A stretch of 64,000 nucleotides of DNA from Monosporascus cannonballus (lineage: Eukaryota > Ascomycota > Sordariomycetes > Xylariales): positions 1 to 64,000 of the forward strand of contig QJNS01000349.1 in the NCBI GenBank assembly GCA_004154925.1, given 5' to 3'. This document shows, piece by piece, positions 54,238-64,000 of this stretch (positions are counted from its first letter, which is position 1; each line of letters begins with the position of its first letter). Below the pieces are notes generated by a model. That model was not told the origin of the DNA. It did no database searches and saw only the letters and a list, made by a program, of their open reading frames with translations. Position numbers and translations under genes: made by a program.

Positions 54238-57200
54238 TTTTGATAATTCCTTAATTAATAACCGACGGATAATTTATTATTTAATTAAGGTATAAACTTT
54301 TTTGAATTTAATACAAATAATAACATAAGATAATATTTAAAAGATAAATAATATATACGATTTCCGTTATTAGCTAAAAAAGCGTTATTAATAAAATTTA
54401 ATAATTTACCCTTTATTAAAAACATTTTCCAATTAATTAATAATATAATACCTTTTATTATTTGATTTTAAGGAGGCCCGTTATTTTCGTAATTTAAATA
54501 ACAATTTACCCCGGCCTTTAAGGATATTATTAAAATTTAAGGAAAAAAATTGGAAAAAGAAACGGCTAAGGAAAAGGTTAAAAAAGAATATGGGGCCGAA
54601 AGCCAGAAAAAAAATTTATTGCGAAAAAGAAATTAAGTGCCTTAATAACAAAAGTTTGAACCCTAAGAAAAAAGAATGTTCGGCTTATAAAAGGAAAAAA
54701 GCCAGTTTTTCCTTAGTTTGGCTCCCCCAAAGGGCGAAACTAAGGGGCCGGTTACCGACCTTTTTTGTTAGACTTAAGGCGAACGCAAAAAAAAACCTTG
54801 ACCTTATTACTGTTCGGCGTAATTCGGATACGGAAAGGAACCATTTTACCCCTTGGTTATTATGGAATATTAGACGTTAAAGGTTATAAGTTAATTTCCC
54901 CCAAATTTTACGATAAATTAAAGAACCTTAATGGATTTTTGGTTTAGGTAAGGTTTTACCTTAAGTTTTATAAGAATTTTTTGCTGGAAAAATATCAAAA
55001 AATAATAGTTATTTTTTAATTGTTAATGGGACGAATTCGTTAATAATTCGAACTTATTTTGACGGATTACTTTAAAAAATATCCAGAAAAATTTTCGGAC
55101 CTTATTAATTATATTTTTAATAATTACGAAAACTTTAAAAAAAATGCGCGTTTTATTCGGTAATCCTGATAAAAAATAGGACGTTATTAAGTAATTTTAT
55201 TTTTTTTACCAAATCAAGTTAATATTTAAATATACGATAAAGTTTAACCGTTTAATTACTATTTCGAATTTACCAAAAAACGCGTTATTTTATTTTTATT
55301 ATAATAGCTTAAAACTTTAAATTAAAAACGAATTATATATAAAATTTAAAATTGGATTTTTTGCAAAATATATAAATAAGGTTATTATCGCTAACCGACG
55401 AACCTTTAATCGGTATTTCGAGAAAAAAAGGACCGATAAACGAGGTAACGATAAAAGCTTTAGCAGACGAATTAAAAAGGATAAAGGTAAGCCTTAAAAG
55501 GAAACAAATTCCGTTTCGAAGGAGCCTAAGAAAAACAAGTCCAAAATAAAATGTTTTAATTATGGCAAAAAGGGGTATTTTAAACGCGAATATCGTTCCT
55601 TCGCTAAAAGGAATTTTAAAAAAGGAAAAATTCCTTAATCCTAGAAAAAAGCTAAAACGGCTAAACAAAAAACCGATAATAAGGTAAAAAAAAAAAAAAA
55701 TTAGCTTAATTTCTTTCCAGCTAGAATTTATTATTACCATAACTACTTAAATCCAGAATAATAACCTAAAATATGAAAATTATTTTATTTACTAAGATTT
55801 TAAGGTTAAAATTTACAAATATTATCCCGGATAAATAATTTTTAGGATAATTATAAAATTAAGATATTAATATTATTTTAATTCTCAAAAATATAAGATA
55901 TATATAAAAACGGTTAATTTCGACCAAATATTAATAATTACGGATAATTATTTTTAAAACTTTATAAATTTTTAAAATATATTATTTATAAAAAGATATT
56001 ATCGGTAATCCTTTATAACTTATTATATTTTATTACTTATTATTAAAATAATTATTTTATTTATTTAAAAGCCAAAAAAATAATAATTTTTGGCCCGGAT
56101 GGAATAATAAGATTTTTACCGAATTAAACGATAAATACCAATATATTAAAATTCCCCGATAACCAGAATACCTTAAGTCTTATTACTTATATCCCGAATC
56201 AAAACGGAATTAAAAAGTTATATCGTAAAAATACTTATATTATTCCCCGATATTTTATATTTAATACGAACTTTTAAATATAAAAATATTTTTTTCGGAA
56301 ATTTACCTTTTTAATTTTATAATTCGGGAAATACGGAATAAAAAAGTAAATCAAAAAAAAATTAAATTTTGAAACCTTAATACAAATACGGTAAGAAAAT
56401 ATGGTTCCGGTACAAAAACGACCAATATATTAAATATGTTATTAAAAAAATTTATAAATAAAAGCTTACTTAAGTCGGAAATCATTAAAAATCAAAAAAT
56501 TATAAAGGCTTTCGAAAATAAGGTATCGAAAAGCCTTAATCGATAAAACCTTATACGAAGTAACGAAAAAAAACGCGTAATTAAATTAAAATCCCTTTCC
56601 GATATAAAGGTAAGGTACTTAAGGCCATAATTAATTCCGGAACAAAAAATAATTTTATTTTTCCCGTAATAGCAGAAAAATATTAAATTCTTTAAAAATA
56701 TAAATTAAAATTTTACAAATTACGTACGGTAAACGGCAGCCTATTTACTTACGAAAACGAACGAGTTTTTCGAAAAACGGAAAAATTCTTAATGTAAATT
56801 CAAAAATATTAAAAATACGTTTTATTAAATATCGTTAATATTTCCGGATACGATATTATTTTAAAAATACTTTAGTTTTATTTTAACAATTTACGGATTA
56901 ATTAAAAAAAACGAATATTTTCTTAAGACGAAATACCAAATAAAAATAATCGAAAAATTTATTATGTTATTAAGGAAATACGGGTTTTTAATTAGATCTT
57001 TACGGTACTTCCGGAATATTAAAGATTTAAAAAATTATTTAAAAACAAAAAAGATTACGAATTACCGTTATACGGTTAATAGGATTACCGGATACCTATT
57101 AAAAAAAGGTATTATCCTAAGCTTTATAAAATTTACCATATAAATTTAAAAAAATTAAAAGCTTTATAAAAAAATATATAATTAGATTTAAAAAAAATAT

Positions 57201-60200
57201 ATTTAATTTTTTAATTTCTTTACTAAATATTTAATCCTTATAATATTAATAATTAAAAATAACAAATAAAAAATTAATAAGGATAAAAACTTTATTTACC
57301 GAAAAATAATCGACTATAAATAATTAAATAATATTACGATTAAAAATAAATATCCCTTAATTTTTATAAATACCTTAAAGGAAAATGCCAGCAAAATTAA
57401 ATGATTTACGGCGTTTGATTTTCGTAATAATTATTATTATATTAAAATAATTAAAAAAGAAAAATGGAAAACGGTATTTAAGATAATATATGGATTTTAC
57501 GAATATAAAATAATGCTTATAAAACTTATTAACGTTTCCGCCAATTTCTAAAATTTAATAATAATTATTTTCCGATAATTTTTGGATAAATTTATATTTA
57601 TTTATTTCGACGATATCTTTATTTATTCCGAAACCTTAAAAAAGCATAAGAAATATATCGCTTAAGTATTTAAAACTTTAAACGAAACCAATATTCGAAT
57701 TAACTTTACCAAAAGTATATAATATATTTAGAAATTAAATTTTTTAAGATTTATTTTTATATTAAGACAAATTTAAATTTAACGTTTTAAGTTAAAAATA
57801 ATTAAGGATTAATTTATCCCTAATAAGGCAACCGTTATAAATATTTAATAAATTTTAGGATTTACGGGTTACGTACGTAACTTAATTAAGGGATATAAAA
57901 ATATAATTAAGCTTTTAACGAAATTTATTACTAAGGAATATATTAAGAAAAAATTCGAATTTTTAAAAAAAATAAAAGAAATATTCCGGGAATTAAAAGA
58001 AATAATTATTAATAGATTTATCGTAAAGATGCCAAATTTAAATAAAATAAAACGACTAAAAACAAATACTTTAAAATATGCCCTAAACGTAATTTTGGAA
58101 CAATAAAAAAATAATAACAAATAATACTTAATAATATATTATTTTAAAGTATTCCGAAATGCAAAACTTAAATACCAGATTTACGATAAAAAATTATTAA
58201 TAATTATTAATATTTTTAAGGAATAAAAACCTTTTTTTAATAAAACAAAAAGTTTTTTCGATATTTATTTTAATCATAAAAATTTTATGCAATTTATAAA
58301 AGCCCAAAAGCTAAATAAACGATATAAAAAAATAGATTTTTTTATCCAGATTTAATTTCAAAATATATTATATTAAAAAAAAAAATATTTAAACGGATAT
58401 TTTCAATCGTAAAAAAAATTACGATTCCAAAATTCCCCAAAAAAATATATAAATATTATAATATAATAAAAATAAAATTATATATTTGTATAAAATAATA
58501 AAAAAATTAATTACCAAATTTTTAATACGGTTCCGGAATTTTTATAATACAAAAAAATAAAAAGAAATCTAATAGCTAAAAAAATAACCTAAAGATTAAT
58601 TATTATATTATGGCAAAATTTATGTTCCTAAAAATTAATAAAAATAATTTATAAAGGAATTCCTTAAGGACTTATTATATAGATATTAAAATTTTTTAAA
58701 ACCATCCGACAGTTACAAAAAAAATATAATTTCCCTAAATTACGCCGTATAATTAAAATAATTATTAAAAATTATAACGTTTGTAATAAAATTAAAGTAA
58801 TACGTTATAAGCCTTACGGGTTATTATAATTTACCGATATTCTGGATAAAACATAAAATACCATAATTTGGGATTTTATTATTAATTTATTTTTATTTAA
58901 AAATTTAATTATTAAAATCGAATATAACGGAATATAAATAATTATTAACAGATTTATCAAATATAAGTATTTCTTATTTTTCAAAAAAAAATATAACGGC
59001 AAAATAATTAATTTACGTTTTTATTAAATAATATCTTAATAAATATAAAATACTTAAAAAAATCGTTTTAAACCGAAATACGTTATTTATTTTAAAATTT
59101 TGCATTAATTTCTTTAAATAAATTAATATTAAATTTAAATTTTCGATAACGTATTATCTTTAAATGGATAGTTAAATTAAAAAATTAAAACAGATTTTAA
59201 AATAATATTTGCGAAATTACGTTAATTATTAACAGGATAATTAAGTAAAATTTTTACCATTAATATAAATCGCTTATAATATATTAATTAATAAAAATAT
59301 AAACGTATTTTTTTATATAATTATATACGGATATAATATAAAAGTAAAACGATTTAAATAACCGTTTAATAAGGTATTAAAAATTATTACGATTATCTTA
59401 AAAGCAAAAATATTAATTATAAAACTTAAAATAATCCAGATTTATTTTTAAAATAAATTACGATTTTTTTAACGATAAATAACTTAATATTATAATAAGA
59501 AAAAAATTAAAGGATTAATTTTAACGAAAAAAAAATAAGGTTTACTTATTACGCCAAAAATAAAATGTAATTTCGAATATTTTATAAATTAAAATAAAAA
59601 AACCTAATAATAAGTTTAATTTCAAAAAATTTAAACCGTTTAAAGTTAACAAAATTATTTCCAAAATTAATTATAAATTATTATTACTTAAAAACATAAA
59701 GATATACCTTATTTTCCATATTTTTTTATTTAAATTAATACCTAAAAATGTCCAGTTAAAAATAAACCTAAAATTCGAAAAGAATTTTAACGAATACGAA
59801 ATTAAATAAATATTAAATTCTAAAATAATTAAAAATAAAATTTAGTACTTAATTAAATAAAAAGGATACTTACATAAAAAAAATACGTAAAAATTACTTA
59901 ATTATTTAACGAATACGATGGACTTAATTAAGACGTTTTACCGCCAAAATCTTAACTAACCGTTTCCAATATGGCTAAGGTCGTAAGCGATAACGGTCCC
60001 CTATTTAAATTAACTTTTATGGCGTTTTAATTAAAAAAAATAAATACTTTTATTAACATATTTAACTTTAAAACAAATTATATTTACTTTTTTTCATAAT
60101 CTTTTTTCGTATTTAGTTTTTTTTGCTTTTTTAATTTATTTATATTTTTAAGTTTTTTTTAAATAAACGATATCCTTTTGGAATATAATTATTTAAATTA

Positions 60201-60611
60201 ACGATTTAATTAAGTAATGTCATTAAATAATTTTTAAAATTATTAAATAATTAGACGTTTTTTTCGGTTTATTCGGAATTTTTCGGCCCGGATATTTTTA
60301 AACGATAAAAACGAGATATAATTCCTATCGTAAAATTAAATATTAGCCGCTAAACAGTTTTAATAATTTTTTCGATTTTCCAATATTTTACAAAAAAGCT
60401 TTTTCTCGAAATAACGTATATATAACATAATTTCGAAACCAAATTAAAAAATTAACTTAATTAATTCGTAATAATTTTTAGTAAAAAATTTAATGCGTTT
60501 TTGAGGTTTATCCGATATGGTTAAATATAATATTATAACGCAAAAAAAAAGAAATTAAGGATTTATTTTTTTTTATCTTTAGGAACAAAAATCCTGAAAA
60601 GGAGGAAATAA

Positions 60612-61042
60612 TATTATATTCAAAAAGGATTCCACTAGGCCCAAAGGAGGCCTAGGAAGTTGGAAACGCTCGGGATCTCCACCTTCCATCGGATAAACCT
60701 CGGATCTTTATTAATCTCCAAAGATATTAGGAAACTTATGGACGATAAATACCATAATTTTTCGAGATCCCCAAAAATTATAAGAAATATAAAGGATAAG
60801 AAAAATATATAAGGTTTAGGTTTCCTATATAAATAACCATTTATTTAGTTTTTCGCTCCTTAGTTATTAATTTAAGCTTTTAGCCAAAAGCAACTATACC
60901 ATTTTTTAATTAAGAGAAAAATACCTTAAAATCTCCTTAACGAATATATTAAATCATTTTTCGCCTTATTATTACCTACAAATTAAAACCTTTTTCGGAT
61001 ACTGCTTATACCTCTAAATGGATGTATAACAGGTTCGTTACA
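60612..61042 (+). repeat. 3' LTR of the plus-strand gypsy element
   Basis: It is 431 bp, against 429 bp for the 5' copy. It begins TATTATATTC (TG mutated to TA) and ends GGTTCGTTACA. The two LTRs differ mainly by C/T and G/A transitions, so LTR divergence cannot be read as age without correcting for RIP. Confidence 0.85.
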
Positions 61043-61047
61043 ATATA

Positions 61048-61683
61048 ACGTAAAGTAATAAAATTATAACCTATAATATTATTAAAAATAAGAATAATAC
61101 ACCTTATGAAAAAACTATAATACTGTTAATTTTAAATTACAAATTTGAGTAAACTAATTATTATAAAAAACAAATATTTATTAAATTATATCTTTTTTTT
61201 AAATATTACTTATTTATAAAATTTAAAAACATTTAGAAACTAAATACGAAAATATAATAACGTTCGACGATAAAGTTAAAAATATATTTAAAAGAATAAT
61301 TATTAAAAATATAATTTTATTTCTTAGTTTAAAGAAAAACTTTATATAAAATTTACAAATTAATAAAAAACTAAATTTTTATTTTAATAAAATTTCAGTT
61401 TCGAAATTTAAAAACCGAGATATTTTAATTAATTTCCAAATTAAATTGCTTGTATATAATTAATTAATTAAGCAATAATATTAATCCAAAAGATTTTAGT
61501 ATAAATATTTATTGCTAACAAAGTTTTGATTTAGTTACAAAATTTTATTATATACGTTAAAAATATTTATGAAATTATAAATTTTATATATTAATAGGTA
61601 TTTTAAATAAAATCCAACCGCTTAATAAGTATAATAGTTCTAAATTTAATATATAAAATTATATATATACTAATTATATAACG
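61048..61683. other. AT-rich spacer, no gene seen
   Basis: About 640 bp of RIP-like DNA lie between the gypsy element and the DNA transposon. It has no recognisable motif or long open frame. Confidence 0.5.
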
Positions 61684-61685
61684 TA

Positions 61686-61732
61686 CAATACAAGTGAGCT
61701 AGACATACAAATAATCTGAACACTTTTTGGCA
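61686..61732 (+). repeat. Left terminal inverted repeat of the pogo-like element
   Basis: It matches the reverse complement of 63496-63542 at roughly three quarters of positions; most differences are C/T or G/A. A TA dinucleotide precedes it. Confidence 0.7.
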
Positions 61733-63495
61733 TTTCGCGACAACAAATTTAAATAAAATAATTATAACGTAGTAATTTAATTTAAATTAATCGGATTTTT
61801 TGTCGCTAAACGTATTTATAGCTTTCTTATAAATACGCGCATTATGTTCGGGCTTGCTACAAACGTTACACTTTCGTTTCTTCGGCTAAATTCTTTTGCG
61901 ATAATTACTTTTAGCTATTATTAACTGTAATTATTTATTATTACCTTCTTTCGTAACTATAAAAGCTTGTATCTTTTTACAGTAAATATTTTTTCTGTTT
62001 AAAGACTTATATTTTTGGGTTTCCGGCGTTTATTAAGCACGTAATTCGTTTTGTAAAGGTAATTATTTTTCTTTGAAAGAAAAATGATATCGTATAAAGG
62101 TATAGATTATTTTTTATTAAAAAATTAACCGATTTAACTATTTTTGTTGGCGAATTACCCTAGTAATTTTTGATTTTTATTTACAAATAACGTTTTTATC
62201 GAATTATTTTAATAATATTTTTAAGAATTTTCTCAGGTCAGAAAATAATGGAATTAATAAATGTAAGGGGCGAAATAGTTAATATAGATATAATTAAAAC
62301 TTTTAGCTGGAAAAGAACACAATTAGAATCGAATAGAACAAGTTTTGCTTTTGCGAATCCGGATTTGATATTGTCGGTCGTTATAACAGCTTTGAATGCG
62401 TTGCAAAAACCGGCGATAAACTCCTTTTTAGCGATATAGATAACGTACCGCTATATAAGATTTTTGATATATAACAAATAGGCGCGTTTTAATACGAAAA
62501 AACAGGATACATCGAAGAGTTAAAGTCGATAAAAAATGGACAGGTATATAAAACGTAATAATGCCGTTATTCGCGTAATAATTTTCGAATTCGAGCGAAT
62601 AATAGTTTTCGTAACGGTTAAAAATAAAAAAAACGTTTCAAACTTTTAATATGCATTTTAATATATTTGTCAAAATGTTTAATTTATTTTAAACTTAGTT
62701 TATTTATTATCTAGCCGTTTTCGCTTATAACGAATTTTTAATCAGATAAAAATAAGTTATTGTTAAATTAGCAAAAAAGATAGTTTTTTTTAATAAGGAT
62801 AATAAATAGGGGTAAAACTTAACTTGAAAAGTTAATAGCTTATATTATTATAAATTATTTCCGATTTCCTTATTAAGTTTATTTAAATTTTTTACGGTTT
62901 TTAATGCTAAAAATAATTATATTTGCTATTACACAGAATTCGATCAAAAGTCTCGTTTTGTTAAAGTTATATATATCTTTTTTTGCGATATTATATTTTG
63001 CAATTATAGCTCGGATAAACTTAAATTATTTTCAAAATACTTTTGTATTTTTGCATAAAAATCTTTCACAATTTATCAATTAATTTAAATACGTTTTAAG
63101 CGTATTTTGCCTTTTAATAAAGTTATATACCCAGTTAATCATAATGCGTATTATGACGCGTTACGTAAGTAATAAATTCGCTATATTTTTAACGTATTAA
63201 AACCGGACAGGAAACGTTTGCGTATTTAGATTAAGGGCTTTTTCGATAATCGATTTTTTTCGATTCGCGTTAATTTTTAGAAAAGGAAAATAATATCGGT
63301 TCGAGCGCGTATATCGTTATATTGCGTTTTTAAGATAGAATGTAGGATATTATAAATATAACTGAGCTTTTTATAACTAATTTTTGGCTTATTTGTAATA
63401 GCCTAAACGGCTAGATTTATTTTCGATTCTTTTATAAGCCATTCCATATCGTAGTTTTTAAAAAATAAATAATTAAAGTCGGATAGTAAAACTGT

Positions 63496-63542
63496 TAAAA
63501 GAAAGTACCCAGCTTATTTATATGTCCAGTTTATTTGTGTAA
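63496..63542 (-). repeat. Right terminal inverted repeat of the pogo-like element
   Basis: This is the inverted partner of 61686-61732. It contains the TATGTCCAGTTTATTTGTGTAA end and is followed by TA at 63543-63544. Confidence 0.7.
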
Positions 63543-63544
63543 TA

Positions 63545-64000
63545 CGTTACATATAATATTAAATATAATATTTATAATTTATAATTTTGATATTTTAATT
63601 TGATAGATATATTGTATACTATAATTAATTATAAAAATATATCAGATAATTCAATTTTATTTATCATTATTTATACCAAACTTAAACAGTTTTATTCTAA
63701 TAAAATAAAAATTAATTTTAAACATTAAATATATTTTAATAGAATAAAAATTTAAACATTATTTATATATAATAATTATCACTTTCAAGATTTATCTTTA
63801 AAGTTTATAATGGAAAGCTTTACCTTTCGACTTTGTCGAATAGTTAAGTTAACGGGTATAAGATTTATCAAAATCGAAAGTTGTCGACAATTATTCGGCT
63901 TCAAAATAAAATTTTATGTAATTAATATATAGTTTATTTTAAGCGTAAAATTCATAGATTAATTAACGTATATATAACATGTTCAACTAACTTTTAGTAT
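63545..64000. other. AT-rich DNA to the window end
   Basis: RIP-like texture continues beyond the transposon. Nothing codes and no repeat boundary is visible before the window ends. Confidence 0.5.

Larger units (their letters stand above)
53809..61042 (+). mobile_element. Ty3/gypsy LTR retrotransposon, RIP-mutated, plus orientation
   Basis: LTRs at 53809-54237 and 60612-61042 bound a 7.23-kb element flanked by the duplication ATATA (53804-53808, 61043-61047). A purine tract GAAAAGGAGGAAATAA (60596-60611) precedes the 3' LTR. In order on the plus strand: a gag-like open piece (54590-54880); a zinc knuckle at about 55552-55593 whose second and third Cys codons and its His codon now read Tyr; RT sequence with FDDIFIYSETLKKHKK near 57606-57650; and an integrase zinc-binding piece NVCNKIKVIRYKPYG near 58770-58820. 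Gag-pol order with RT before integrase places it in Ty3/gypsy. Stops are abundant and Cys-to-Tyr changes (TGT to TAT) are what RIP produces, so it is inactive. Confidence 0.88.
61686..63542 (-). mobile_element. Pogo/Fot1-like DNA transposon (Tc1-mariner superfamily), RIP-mutated
   Basis: Imperfect inverted repeats of about 45 bp (61686-61732 and 63493-63542) share, read inward, CATA-AAATAA-CTG and ACTTT cores. They are flanked by TA (61684-61685 and 63543-63544) within ACGTA...TACGT. Size is 1.86 kb, normal for the group. The minus strand encodes transposase pieces. Near 62440-62250 the sequence IAKKEFIAGFCNAF followed by NIKSGFAKAKLVLFD resembles the C-terminal part of fungal pogo/Fot1 DDE transposases. 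Near 61880-61830 KCNVCSKPEHNARVY-like sequence resembles their zinc-knuckle tail. Frames are broken throughout, so it is inactive. Confidence 0.75.

Noticed and set aside
44386..64000. CRISPR-like or satellite arrays in the AT-rich block
   Set aside because: The apparent repetitiveness is low-complexity A/T sequence; no regularly spaced identical repeats were found.

Overview
The window looks like genomic DNA of a filamentous ascomycete (Pezizomycotina, probably a Sordariomycete). The evidence is short 45-120 bp introns with fungal splice signals, fungal-type housekeeping proteins, a Zn2Cys6 regulator, and very AT-rich blocks. Those blocks hold Ty3/gypsy and pogo-like elements mutated in the way repeat-induced point mutation (RIP) does it. 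All statements rest on reading translations and splice sites by eye; no search was run.

Layout. 1-5384 is relic-rich: a possible gene tail, a broken C2H2 zinc-finger gene (2822-3831), and two lightly mutated LTRs (4523-5199). 5385-15000 is a compact housekeeping block: RNA polymerase III subunit RPC25 (+), ER membrane complex subunit EMC3 (-), signal peptidase subunit SPC2 (+), HEAT-repeat protein MMS19 (-) and NAD-dependent methylene-THF dehydrogenase MTD1 (+). 15417-21166 (-) is one six-exon gene for an 1812-residue ankyrin protein with an N-terminal nucleotidyltransferase-like motif. 22175-32248 is more sparsely coding: a DUF7730-like protein (+), a four-exon small secreted cysteine-rich CVNH-like protein (-), a long gene-free stretch, a GNAT acetyltransferase (+), an ECM11-domain protein (+) and a TDA10/glycerate-kinase-like P-loop kinase (-). 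A tRNA-Arg(UCU) sits inside an AT-rich block (32690-34080). 34195-37047 holds an MDR oxidoreductase and the purine enzyme ADE8 (both -). 37584-43681 is an accessory cluster: a broken secreted beta-lactamase-like gene (+), a secreted eukaryotic-type protein-arginine deiminase with all catalytic residues (-), and a Zn2Cys6 regulator (-).

From about 44.39 kb to the end the sequence is almost pure RIP-type AT-rich DNA. It contains two complete but mutated Ty3/gypsy elements in opposite orientations (44691-52143, minus; 53809-61042, plus), each with a 5-bp target duplication, and a pogo/Fot1-like DNA transposon (61686-63542) with inverted repeats flanked by TA.

Themes. EMC3 and SPC2 share a divergent promoter and both serve membrane and secretory protein biogenesis at the ER; MMS19 and MTD1 also diverge. 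The most unusual protein gene is the secreted arginine deiminase beside its own putative regulator at the edge of the transposon-filled block.
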